A stretch of DNA of 23,405 bases from Syntrophaceae bacterium UBA6109 (lineage in GTDB: Bacteria; Desulfobacterota; Syntrophia; Syntrophales; UBA6109): NCBI GenBank assembly GCA_002428445.1, contig DIWJ01000070.1:6730-30134 (forward strand). The letters are read 5' to 3'. Numbering within the stretch: the stretch's first letter is position 1; every line of letters begins with the position of its first letter. Position numbers and translations under genes: made by a program. Below, one piece after another: positions 6,874 to 14,982 of the stretch. The notes below the pieces were generated by a model. The model did no database searches, was not told the DNA's origin, and saw only the letters and a list, made by a program, of their open reading frames with translations.

Positions 6874-7680
6874 ATGTCGAAGTGCAGGACCTTCGGGGTC
6901 GTCATCGGGATCACCGCCTTCATCTTCCTTCTCGCATCAGCGGCGGACGCCGCCGGGGAAAAGTTTCTCACAGTCAAAATGGGAACCGGGGAGGCCAAGG
7001 TGGTCTTCCTGAAGGGAACGGCGACCGCGACATCGTCCGGTCAGAAGGCGGTCCGGGCGCTCAAGGAGGGAGACTCTCTGAAACCGGGGGATCAGGTCGT
7101 CACGGGCGCCGACACTCTTTTGGAAATGATGTTACCCGATCGCAGCATGATGCGTTTCGGGGACAAGACGAACTTCAAGATTGTGCAGCTGTACATCGAC
7201 AGCGACAAGAAGGCCCGGGAAGTGAAAGTGCACATGAATGCCGGCAAGACCTGGAACAACATCCGCAAGGTCTTCTTCGGCGTGAAACCCAAGATCGAGG
7301 TGACGACGCTGACGTCGGTCTGCGGCGTGCGCGGGACGGTCTATCGCATGAACGTCGAGAACGACCAGTCGGTTCTGGTCCGCGTCTACACAGGCGAGGT
7401 GGGCGTCTGGAGCGGTGCGCCGATGGTCGAGGAAGGCGAAAAACCCGGTGTGCTGAAGGCTCCGAAGGCCGTTTCCGGTCCCAAACCGGTGGCCGGTCCG
7501 CGGAAGGTCACGATGGAGGAGTGGGTTTACATCGTGAAGTCCATGCAGCAGATCCGGGTCAGTTCGCAGGGCGTACCCGCAAAGCCCGAAGAATTCTCGG
7601 ACCAGGAGGACAAGGATCCCTGGGTTGACTGGAACAAGGCCCGGGATCAGGAGGCAGGAAAGGTTCCAGATCTTCAGTAA
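6874..7680 (+). CDS. Secreted FecR-domain protein
   Basis: A 268-residue exported protein. A Sec signal peptide spans residues 1-26 (hydrophobic core VVIGITAFIFLLA, cleavage likely after ADA). The FecR domain follows: LKEGDSLKPGDQVVTGADTLLEMMLPDRSMMRFGDKT (about 63-100), then the second conserved block with SVCGVRGTVYRM and VLVRVYTGEVGVW (about 146-180). The C-terminal third is charged and low in complexity. FecR domains of this free-standing type are periplasmic and are often encoded next to CHASE2 signalling proteins. It sits 58 bp upstream of a CHASE2 kinase, so it may present a signal to, or be sensed by, the kinase's periplasmic domain; that link is inferred from context. GGAAAGG precedes the ATG. 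Confidence 0.85.
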   Translation: MSKCRTFGVVIGITAFIFLLASAADAAGEKFLTVKMGTGEAKVVFLKGTATATSSGQKAVRALKEGDSLKPGDQVVTGADTLLEMMLPDRSMMRFGDKTNFKIVQLYIDSDKKAREVKVHMNAGKTWNNIRKVFFGVKPKIEVTTLTSVCGVRGTVYRMNVENDQSVLVRVYTGEVGVWSGAPMVEEGEKPGVLKAPKAVSGPKPVAGPRKVTMEEWVYIVKSMQQIRVSSQGVPAKPEEFSDQEDKDPWVDWNKARDQEAGKVPDLQ

Positions 7681-7738
7681 GATGCGCGCGAAGCCGGACA
7701 CTGCCGTCCGCTGACGTCACTTTGTCGAGGAGAGCTTC

Positions 7739-10225
7739 ATGGCCAAGTCCAAGAAAGCCGTCGTTTCGGGTCTGGTGATCGGACTGATTCTGATGATCTT
7801 CACCCTGGCCGCCGGCTTCTTCCAGTGGGGGCCGATCGAAACGCTGGAATACAAATTCTATGACCTGGGCCTGAGCCTGCGGGAACAGCCCGCCTCTTCG
7901 CCGGTCGTGATCGTGGCGATCGACGACGAAAGCATCAACGCCCTGGGACGCTGGCCGTGGCCCCGGGGGTACATCGCCCACATGATCGACGCCTTGAGCG
8001 GCCACAATGCCAAGGTCATCGGCGTCAACATCCTTTATTCCGAGAGCGATTTCAACCAGGGGCTCCTGGAGATCCGCGACATCGTCAAGAAGATGGAGGC
8101 CGACCCGACCCTCGCCAAGAATCAGCAGGCCTCGAACATCTACACCGTTCTGAAAGAGGCGGAGCAGCGTCTCGACAACGACAAGACGCTCTCGACCTCC
8201 ATCGCCAACGCCAAGCGCGTCGTGTTGCCCTTTTACTTTGTTCTGGGAAGCCCCGTGATGATGGACAACGCCGGTCTCCCGGAATACCTCCGGAAGAATT
8301 CGGTGAGCTTCCATAATCCGCTGCCTTTGACGACGGCCAGAGAGCTTCTCCCGCCGATCCCGGAATTTGCCTCCGCGGCGGCGGCGCTGGGTCATATCAA
8401 CCTCCGGGCCGACCGGGACGGCACGGTCCGCAGCGAAATGCTGCTGATCGACTACGGCAACCGGGTCTATGCCTCCCTTCCGCTTCAGCTGACCCTGAAA
8501 TACCTCGGCCTGAATCTTCAGGATATCGTCGTCGGCGAGGGCATCAGGTTTCCGCGGATCAACATCCCGACTTACGAAGATCATCGGATGCTCATCAGCT
8601 ACAACAGCAACTTCACCGCCTATTCCTTCGTGGACGTCATGAACAACAAGGTGCCCGGAGAGGTCTTCAAGAACAAAATCGTTCTTCTCGCCCACAGCGC
8701 GACGGGACTGGGGACGATGCAGGTCACCCCCATCGGAACGACGGTGCCGGCGGTGCTCATCATCGCCAACGTCATCAACAACATCCTCAACGGCGATCAC
8801 ATTCAACGGCCCGCCTGGGCGCTGCCGGCGGAGATGGGCGTCGTAGCCTTCTTCGGCCTCTTCCTGGCGATCGCGATCCCGCGGCTGAGGGCCGGCATCA
8901 GCGCGCTGCTGTCGCTGGTTCTTCTGATCGCGTGGCTGGTGACGGGCGCCTATTTCCTCCTCCTGCAGGGGATCTGGGTGAAGGTGTTCTATCCGACGCT
9001 GCTCCTGCTCGTCGGCTACATCGTGCTGGTATCGAAAGAATACCTGTTCACGGAACAGTCGAAGGAACGCATCGAGGCGGACAGCGTCGAGACGAACAAG
9101 ATGCTGGGGCTTTCCTTCCAGGGCCAGGGCATGCTGGATATGGCCTTTGAGAAGTTCCGCAAGTGCCCCATGGAGGATGACGCCATCAAGGAGCTCCTCT
9201 ACAACCTCGGCCTGGATTTCGAACGGAAGCGCATGTTCAACAAGGCCGTGGCTGTCTACGAGCATATCGCGACGGCCGGCGCGTTCAAGGACGCCGCGGA
9301 GCGCATTACAAGACTCAAGACCGTGGGCGAAACGATGATCTTCGGCGCCGGCGCGGCGCGCAAGGAGGGGACCGTCATCATGGAGGGGAGCGCCCAGACG
9401 AAACCGACGCTCGGCCGCTACGAAGTCGTCAAGGAACTCGGGCACGGGGCCATGGGGACCGTGTATCTGGGGAAAGACCCGAAGATCAACCGCGAAGTCG
9501 CCATCAAGACGCTGCGGTACGAGGAATTCGATCAGGAGCAACTGGCCGAGGTCAAGAAGCGTTTCTTCCGGGAAGCCGAGGCCGCCGGAAAGCTTGCCCA
9601 CCCCAACATCGTCACCATTTTCGACGTTGGCGAAGATTACGAGATCGCTTACATGGCCATGGAACTGCTGGACGGTTCGGACCTGGAGAAGCGCGGTTCC
9701 AAGGATTCCCTGCTGCCGCGCCGTGAAGTCGTCAGGATCGTCTCGGCGGTGGCGAGCGCGCTCGACTATGCCCATGCCAACGGCGTCGTTCACCGGGACA
9801 TCAAGCCCGCGAACATCATGATTCTCAGGAACGGCGAGGTGAAGGTCGCCGACTTCGGCATTGCCCGCGTCATGGCCAGTTCCAAGACACAGACGGGCGT
9901 GATCATGGGCACCCCCAGCTACATGTCGCCGGAGCAGATCGCCGGGCAGAAGGTGGACGGGCGGTCGGATCTGTTCTCCCTGGGCGTCGTCTTCTTCGAA
10001 TTGCTGACCGGCGACAAACCATTTGCCGGCGAAAGCATCGCAACCCTGATCTACAACATCACGACCACTGCACCGCCGCGTCTGAGGGAATTGGCGCCGG
10101 ACATTCCGGAGCCCTTCGATGCCGTCATGGCAAGGATGCTGGCCAAGGACAAGGAGCAGCGCTATCAGCAAGGAAAGGATATTGTTGCGGCTCTCAACGA
10201 ACTGCTGAAATCCCTGGAGGCCTGA
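7739..10225 (+). CDS. CHASE2-domain transmembrane Ser/Thr protein kinase
   Basis: An 828-residue receptor-like kinase. The order is: membrane helix (~9-28), extracytoplasmic CHASE2 sensor (~35-355, with VVIVAIDDESINALGRWPWPR near its start), three membrane helices (~366-382, 388-410, 417-434), a TPR-like helical pair (~455-520), a juxtamembrane linker, and a Hanks-type kinase domain (~559-825). Kinase features are complete: glycine loop LGHGAMGTVYLG, VAIK with Lys590, HRDIKPAN with catalytic Asp687, DFG with Asp705, and the activation segment ending GTPSYMSPEQ. The kinase should therefore be active, phosphorylating Ser/Thr in response to a periplasmic signal. The linker has threonine-rich motifs (GETMIFG with Thr532; GTVIMEG with Thr545) that could be phosphorylation or FHA-docking sites. 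GAGGAG precedes the ATG. A PP2C phosphatase starts one base after its stop codon. Confidence 0.95.
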   Translation: MAKSKKAVVSGLVIGLILMIFTLAAGFFQWGPIETLEYKFYDLGLSLREQPASSPVVIVAIDDESINALGRWPWPRGYIAHMIDALSGHNAKVIGVNILYSESDFNQGLLEIRDIVKKMEADPTLAKNQQASNIYTVLKEAEQRLDNDKTLSTSIANAKRVVLPFYFVLGSPVMMDNAGLPEYLRKNSVSFHNPLPLTTARELLPPIPEFASAAAALGHINLRADRDGTVRSEMLLIDYGNRVYASLPLQLTLKYLGLNLQDIVVGEGIRFPRINIPTYEDHRMLISYNSNFTAYSFVDVMNNKVPGEVFKNKIVLLAHSATGLGTMQVTPIGTTVPAVLIIANVINNILNGDHIQRPAWALPAEMGVVAFFGLFLAIAIPRLRAGISALLSLVLLIAWLVTGAYFLLLQGIWVKVFYPTLLLLVGYIVLVSKEYLFTEQSKERIEADSVETNKMLGLSFQGQGMLDMAFEKFRKCPMEDDAIKELLYNLGLDFERKRMFNKAVAVYEHIATAGAFKDAAERITRLKTVGETMIFGAGAARKEGTVIMEGSAQTKPTLGRYEVVKELGHGAMGTVYLGKDPKINREVAIKTLRYEEFDQEQLAEVKKRFFREAEAAGKLAHPNIVTIFDVGEDYEIAYMAMELLDGSDLEKRGSKDSLLPRREVVRIVSAVASALDYAHANGVVHRDIKPANIMILRNGEVKVADFGIARVMASSKTQTGVIMGTPSYMSPEQIAGQKVDGRSDLFSLGVVFFELLTGDKPFAGESIATLIYNITTTAPPRLRELAPDIPEPFDAVMARMLAKDKEQRYQQGKDIVAALNELLKSLEA

Positions 10226-10226
10226 G

Positions 10227-11033
10227 ATGGAGCTGCTCGTCGGTGCGAAGACGGACGTTGGCCGGACGCGGAAGAACAACGAGGACAACTTTCTCGTCAT
10301 GGAAAAGCCGCGGCTGCTCCTCGTCGCGGACGGAATGGGGGGACACGCCTCGGGGGAAATTGCGAGCCGCATGGCCGTCGACACGGTCCGGAACTTCTTT
10401 GACGGCGGAGGGAAAAAGAAGACCCTGCAGATCGGCGCGTACGACGAAGACTACTCGGAGGCGACCAACCGCCTCGGCTCGGCGATCCGGTTCGCGAATA
10501 TGGCGATTTTCGAAGCGGCGGCCGGCAATCCCGCCTGGCAGGGGATGGGGACGACCGTCGTGGCGGCGCTTGTCACAGACCGCAGGCTGAGCATCGCCCA
10601 CGTTGGAGACAGCCGCCTCTACCTGATCCGCGCCGGCGGCATCGAACAGCTGACCGACGATCATTCCGTCGTCGCCGAGCAGGTGAAGCGGGAACTGATC
10701 TCCAAGGATGAGGCTCAGAAGTCGGAGATGAAAAGCGTCCTGACCCGGGCGCTGGGCACGGAAGCCGAAGTGGACGTCGATCTGTGTGAAATGACGATGT
10801 CCGACGAGGACATCCTGCTCCTGTGTTCGGACGGGCTGTCCAATATGGTGACCGACGAAGACATGCTGTCGATTGCAAGTCTCAGCAAGGATCCCGACGC
10901 GGCCTGCACGGCCCTCGTCGATCTTGCCAACGGCAACGGGGGCAAGGACAACATCACGGTTGTAACGGCCTACCTCCTCAAGGAGGGCTGGCTCTCTTCC
11001 TTATTGAAATTTTTCGGGTGGGGCAGGAGGTGA
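10227..11033 (+). CDS. PP2C-family Ser/Thr protein phosphatase
   Basis: A 268-residue bacterial PPM/PP2C phosphatase. The metal-binding and family motifs are all present in order: RKNNEDN, VADGMGGHASGE, GMGTTVVAA, IAHVGDSRLYL, DHSVV, LLLCSDGLSNMV and GGKDNITVV. It would use two Mg or Mn ions to dephosphorylate phospho-Ser/Thr, most likely on the kinase encoded just upstream or on its targets. ATG 10227 follows the kinase stop by one base, so translation is coupled. A short tail (EGWLSSLLKFFGWGRR) after the catalytic domain is hydrophobic and basic and may bring the protein to the membrane. No signal peptide is present. Confidence 0.95.
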   Translation: MELLVGAKTDVGRTRKNNEDNFLVMEKPRLLLVADGMGGHASGEIASRMAVDTVRNFFDGGGKKKTLQIGAYDEDYSEATNRLGSAIRFANMAIFEAAAGNPAWQGMGTTVVAALVTDRRLSIAHVGDSRLYLIRAGGIEQLTDDHSVVAEQVKRELISKDEAQKSEMKSVLTRALGTEAEVDVDLCEMTMSDEDILLLCSDGLSNMVTDEDMLSIASLSKDPDAACTALVDLANGNGGKDNITVVTAYLLKEGWLSSLLKFFGWGRR

Positions 11034-11036
11034 CGC

Positions 11037-11744
11037 ATGGCTAAGATACTGTTGAAGTTCAAGGAGGCGGTTCTCAAAGAGATACCCCTCGACAAGGACG
11101 TCCTGACGATCGGCCGCAAGGAAGGCAACGATATTCCCATCGAAAACCCCGCCGTATCGGGTTCTCATGCAAAGATCGTCAAGACGGATCAGGGCTTCGC
11201 CGTCGAAGACCTCAACAGCCTCAACGGGACGTTCGTCAACGGCAAGAAGATCTCCAGGCATGACCTGAAGCCCGGCGATTCCGTCCTCGTGGGCAGCCAC
11301 GTCCTTGCCTTCATCGGCGACCAGGAAGAGGGGGAAGCCAAGCTGCAGCCCGCCCGGACCCGGTCCATGGACGAGACGATGGTGCTTTCTCCCCTGGAGC
11401 AGAAGAAGATCCTGGCCTCTGCAGCGCCGGCGGCGGACAAGAAGGAAATTCTTGGAGGCTTCCTCGTGATCGAGGGTTCGACCGAGAAGAAGGACTATCT
11501 TCTCAAGGAGCGGATCACAACGATCGGCAAGGACGACAGCGCCGCCATCAAGCTCAAGGGCTTCTTCGCACCGAAAGTCGCGGCTTTGGTCAACCGGCGC
11601 AAGGAGGGGTATTTCATCACACCCTCCGGCGGGAAGGAGATCAAGGTCAACACAGAAAAGGTCGAACAGCGCTGCGACCTCAAAGACGGCGACGTCGTTG
11701 AAGTCGGCGACCTGAAGATGCAGTTCTACATCAAGGAAGAGTAG
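11037..11744 (+). CDS. FHA-domain protein with a second, degenerate FHA-like domain
   Basis: A 235-residue cytoplasmic protein. The N-terminal FHA domain (about 1-95) keeps the phosphothreonine-binding residues: Gly26-Arg27, SGSH (41-44) and NGTFVNG (63-69). A linker (about 97-136) carries DETMVLSPL (Thr114), resembling phosphorylatable Thr motifs of small FHA regulators. The C-terminal ~95 residues show an FHA-like rhythm (TTIGKDDSAAIKL ... LKDGDVVEVGDLKMQF), but Arg is replaced by Lys and the S-x-x-H pair is missing, so it probably cannot bind phosphothreonine in the usual way. It follows the phosphatase by 3 bp and ends the operon, so it is a likely reader of the kinase's output. Confidence 0.9.
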   Translation: MAKILLKFKEAVLKEIPLDKDVLTIGRKEGNDIPIENPAVSGSHAKIVKTDQGFAVEDLNSLNGTFVNGKKISRHDLKPGDSVLVGSHVLAFIGDQEEGEAKLQPARTRSMDETMVLSPLEQKKILASAAPAADKKEILGGFLVIEGSTEKKDYLLKERITTIGKDDSAAIKLKGFFAPKVAALVNRRKEGYFITPSGGKEIKVNTEKVEQRCDLKDGDVVEVGDLKMQFYIKEE

Positions 11745-11790
11745 TCTTTCCCAGCCTCCGAGCCCCAGGACCGGCGGGAAAAAGGCCAGG

Positions 11791-11826
11791 AAAAGGCGGC
11801 AGGGATCTGCCGCCTTTTCTTTTTGT
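11791..11826 (+). terminator. Strong intrinsic terminator after the FHA gene
   Basis: A 12-bp perfect stem (AAAAGGCGGCAG, 11791-11802; complement 11807-11818) around a GGAT loop, with a T-rich 3' side (TTTTCTTTTTG). It closes the signalling operon and separates it from nadK. Confidence 0.9.
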
Positions 11827-11915
11827 TATTCGATAGATGGATGAATTTAAAGAGTCGTGGACAGGGGGGGAGATTTGTGGTAGTCGATACGAAAATTTTT
11901 TCACCGGGGCCTCTC

Positions 11916-12794
11916 ATGCGAATTACTCGAATCGGAATCGTCGCCAATGCGGAGAAACCGAAATCTCCGGATTACGCATTGCGGCTGGCCGATTGGGGAC
12001 GTCGAAGAGGCCTGGAGATCTTTCTCGAAGACCGGATCGCCGCAAAGGTCGGCGAAGCCGGCCTTCCCCTTCCTCAGCTTGCCTCTTCCGTGCAGCTGCT
12101 CGTTGTCTTCGGGGGCGACGGAACGATCCTCCGGACGGCCCGCACCGTCTGCACCCATGCCGTTCCCATCGTCGGCGTCAATCTCGGCAGCTTCGGATAT
12201 CTCACCGACGTCAATCTCAGCGAGATGTTCGACGCCCTGGAGATCATCCTGAAAGGCGATATCCGCATCGAGAAAAGAATGATGCTCGACGTCGTCCTCA
12301 ACGACGATAAGGGCGGAACCGAGGTTCATACCGTCCTCAACGATGCCGTGATCAACCGCGGGAACCTCTCGCGGCTGGTGCAACTGGAGACGCTTCTCGA
12401 CGGCCGGTACCTGACGACGTTCAAGTCGGACGGATTGATCATCTCGACGCCGACGGGTTCAACCGCGTACTCCCTTTCCGCCGGCGGCCCCATCGTCTTT
12501 CCGGCGCAGCAGTCGATCATCATCAACCCGATCTGCCCGCATACCCTGACGAACCGCCCCATTATCCTGCCGGCCGACGTCGAGCTCAAGATCATCCTGT
12601 GGACGAAAGACCAGGGGGCGACCCTGACGCTCGACGGGCAGAGCTCCATCCATCTGCGGCCGGGCGACACGGCGACGGTCCGCAAGTCGCAATTCATGAC
12701 CCATCTTGTCTGTTCTCCGCACCGCGACTATCTCCAGATTCTCCGGTCGAAACTCGGCTGGGGAGGGTTGCCCTCCGGGGCCGGAAGCAAATAG
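11916..12794 (+). CDS. nadK: NAD kinase (ATP- or polyphosphate-dependent NAD+ phosphorylation)
   Basis: A 292-residue NAD kinase making NADP+ from NAD+. Diagnostic segments are VVFGGDGTILRTAR (the GGDGT catalytic motif), NLGSFGYLTDV, NDAVINRGNLSRL and the glycine-rich DGLIISTPTGSTAYSLSAGGPIV. Start choice is uncertain. ATG 11916 gives the usual MRITRIGIVAN beginning but has only GGGGCC upstream; GTG 11877 has a stronger GGGGGGGAG just before it and would add 13 residues. The frame is open back to 11823. It is the first gene of a tight run with recN, whose ATG lies two bases after the nadK stop; nadK-recN adjacency is widespread in bacteria. Which phosphate donor it uses cannot be told from sequence. 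Confidence 0.95.
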   Translation: MRITRIGIVANAEKPKSPDYALRLADWGRRRGLEIFLEDRIAAKVGEAGLPLPQLASSVQLLVVFGGDGTILRTARTVCTHAVPIVGVNLGSFGYLTDVNLSEMFDALEIILKGDIRIEKRMMLDVVLNDDKGGTEVHTVLNDAVINRGNLSRLVQLETLLDGRYLTTFKSDGLIISTPTGSTAYSLSAGGPIVFPAQQSIIINPICPHTLTNRPIILPADVELKIILWTKDQGATLTLDGQSSIHLRPGDTATVRKSQFMTHLVCSPHRDYLQILRSKLGWGGLPSGAGSK

Positions 12795-12796
12795 GC

Positions 12797-14479
12797 ATGT
12801 TGCGAGAATTGAGCATTTCGAACTTCGCCATCATCGACAGCCTCTCGGTTTCCTTCGGCGAGGGGTTGAACGTCATCTCCGGGGAAACCGGCGCCGGCAA
12901 ATCCATCCTCATCGGCGCGATCAGCCTCCTGCTCGGCGACCGGGCCTATGCCGACATGATCCGGTCCGACGAGGACGCGGCCGTCGTCGAAGCCCTTTTC
13001 GAAGTCGGCAGCGACGGCCTCCTCGGCGAGAAGCTGCGGGAAATGGGGTTCAGCGGGGCGAAGGAGGTCGTGGTCAGGCGGATCGTCTCCCGTTCGGGCA
13101 AGAATCGGGCGTACATCAACGGCGGCCTCGCGAATCTCGCGATGCTCTCCTCTCTGAGCGGACGCCTCGTCAATATCTGCGGCCAGCATGAACATCAGGC
13201 GATTCTCGACGCCGCCGGCCATGTCGATATCCTGGATGCATTCGGAGACCTGGGGACGCTCCGGTCGGCGTACGCCGCCCTGTACGGCGAGTTTCAGGAA
13301 CGCAAACGCATCGTGGACGAGCTTGAGGAGAAAAACCGCCGGCGCGCCGAGCGGGAGGAGCTGCTCCGCTTTCAGCGTCAGGAGATTTCGGCGGCGGAGC
13401 CCGCGCCGGACGAGGACCGGCGTCTTCTCGACGAGAAGAAGGTGCTGAGCAATATTCAAAAGCTCCGGGACCTGGGAACGGCCGCCTACGAGGGCCTCTA
13501 CGGGAAGGGAGGTTCGGTGCTCGAAGAGCTGCGCGGCGTCATCGCATCTCTCCGGGAAATCAAGAAGGTCGATGCCGCCTGCGATCTCGCGCCGGAAGAG
13601 GCCGACGGGCTTTTCTTCCAGTTGGAAGAGATCGCCTTCGCGCTGCGGCGCTATCTGGAGAATCTTTCCGTCGATCCCGAACGTCTTGAGGCCGTCGAAG
13701 AGAGGCTTGCGGCACTCGGGCAGCTCAAACGCAAGTATGGGCCGTCCCTCGAGGATGTCCTCCGGCGCCTGAAGGAAATGGAGGAGGAGCTGGAGAGGAT
13801 CAGTTCCGCGGAGGAAACGGTCGACGGCCTGCGCCGGGAAATCTCCGAGCTTCAGGAGCGCCTGCTGGAGAAGGCCGGCGAGTTGTCCCGGGAACGAAGG
13901 AAGACGGCCAGGGCGCTGAAGAAGGCGATGGAAAAAGAAATCGCCTCCCTGAACATGGCCGCGGCGAAATTCGAGGTCTTCTTCCCCGAGCCGGCGCTTA
14001 CCCCCGAGGGAGCGCCGGTGCTGCGCGACAAGGGGATCGACGAACCGGAATTTCTCCTGTCCGCCAATGTCGGCGAAGAGATGAAACCCATGAGCCGCAT
14101 CGCCTCCGGCGGCGAGCTCTCCCGGATCATCCTGGCCGTCAAGAAGGTCCTGGCGCGCACGGGTTCCGTCGGGACCGTCGTTTTCGACGAAGTGGACAGC
14201 GGGATCGGCGGGTCGACGGCCGAGGTCGTGGGCCGCAAACTCAAGGACGTTGCGAAGCATCATCAGGTGCTGTGCATCACCCATCTGCCGCAGATCGCCT
14301 GCTACGGGGATCTTCACTACCGGGTTTCCAAGGCGGTGAAAGACGGCAGGACGGCGACGCAGGTGGACCGGCTTTCCGACGGCGCCCGTCTCGAGGAGAT
14401 CGCGCGGATGCTGGGAGGTATCGAGGTGACGGAGGCGACGCGAAGGCATGCCCGGGAGATGCTGGCCAAAGCGCGATAA
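12797..14479 (+). CDS. recN: DNA repair protein RecN
   Basis: A 560-residue SMC-like ATPase acting early in double-strand-break repair. Walker A is GETGAGKS (29-36), close to the N-terminus as expected. The GQHEHQAIL element near 133 and two long charged coiled-coil stretches (~150-240 and ~310-400) flank the middle. The ABC signature SGGELSR is at 437-443, and Walker B is VVFDEVDSGIGG with Asp464-Glu465, followed by ITHLPQIA. Full family length, no missing element. The ATG at 12797 is chosen because it gives the canonical MLRELSISNFAIID start and follows the nadK stop by two bases; the longer open frame from 12599 overlaps nadK and is not used. Confidence 0.97.
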   Translation: MLRELSISNFAIIDSLSVSFGEGLNVISGETGAGKSILIGAISLLLGDRAYADMIRSDEDAAVVEALFEVGSDGLLGEKLREMGFSGAKEVVVRRIVSRSGKNRAYINGGLANLAMLSSLSGRLVNICGQHEHQAILDAAGHVDILDAFGDLGTLRSAYAALYGEFQERKRIVDELEEKNRRRAEREELLRFQRQEISAAEPAPDEDRRLLDEKKVLSNIQKLRDLGTAAYEGLYGKGGSVLEELRGVIASLREIKKVDAACDLAPEEADGLFFQLEEIAFALRRYLENLSVDPERLEAVEERLAALGQLKRKYGPSLEDVLRRLKEMEEELERISSAEETVDGLRREISELQERLLEKAGELSRERRKTARALKKAMEKEIASLNMAAAKFEVFFPEPALTPEGAPVLRDKGIDEPEFLLSANVGEEMKPMSRIASGGELSRIILAVKKVLARTGSVGTVVFDEVDSGIGGSTAEVVGRKLKDVAKHHQVLCITHLPQIACYGDLHYRVSKAVKDGRTATQVDRLSDGARLEEIARMLGGIEVTEATRRHAREMLAKAR

Positions 14480-14511
14480 GGGGAGATGATGGAGGATCGG
14501 TTGGGAAAGCC

Positions 14512-14982
14512 ATGTTGAGAAAAGCACGCATCGAAGACGCAAGAACCATTCACCGGATGATCAACGCCTCTTCCGCCAAGGGAGAGATGCTGTCGCGCTC
14601 GCTCATGGACATCTACGGCAGCCTCCGTGATTTCTTCATATTTATCGACGAGGGTACGGACAGCATCGTCGGCATCTGCGCCATGTGCATTGTCTGGGAG
14701 AATCTGGCCGAGATCCGCTCGCTGTATGTGGAAGAGGATTGCCGCAAGAGCGGCATCGGCCGAAAGCTCGTCGAGGCCTGTATCTCCGAAGCCATCACCC
14801 TGGGGCTGTTCCGGATTTTCGCGCTCACGTACCAGAAATCTTTCTTCGAACGCCTGGGATTCCAGCAGGTAGATCGGGCCATCCTGCCGGAAAAGGTCTG
14901 GTCGGACTGCTTCCGTTGTTCCAAGTATCCGGACTACTGCGACGAAACGGCCGTGCTCTGGAGTTGCGATGACAAGAGCTGA
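14512..14982 (+). CDS. argA: GNAT N-acetyltransferase, short ArgA-type N-acetylglutamate synthase family
   Basis: A 156-residue single GNAT domain. The acetyl-CoA loop is RKSGIGRK (78-85) after the strand EIRSLYVEED, and the end of the fold carries FALTYQKSFFERLGF. The C-terminal WSDCFRCSKYPDYCDE, with Cys133, Cys136 and Cys143, is characteristic of the short stand-alone family assigned to N-acetylglutamate synthesis, the first step of arginine biosynthesis, in organisms lacking the long kinase-fused ArgA. The cysteines could hold a metal ion, which is inference. ATG 14512 gives the normal start; the frame is open further upstream inside recN. It overlaps the start of the next gene by 14 bp. 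Assignment to the family is firm, but the exact substrate is less so. Confidence 0.8.
   Translation: MLRKARIEDARTIHRMINASSAKGEMLSRSLMDIYGSLRDFFIFIDEGTDSIVGICAMCIVWENLAEIRSLYVEEDCRKSGIGRKLVEACISEAITLGLFRIFALTYQKSFFERLGFQQVDRAILPEKVWSDCFRCSKYPDYCDETAVLWSCDDKS

Noticed and set aside
7559..10384. A 941-codon open frame on the minus strand.
   Set aside because: It lies entirely opposite the kinase and phosphatase genes, has a composition biased by GC-rich codons in the complementary strand, and shows no recognisable domain.
12728..14542. A 604-codon open frame on the minus strand.
   Set aside because: It is the complement of recN, whose motifs are complete; the antisense product resembles nothing known.
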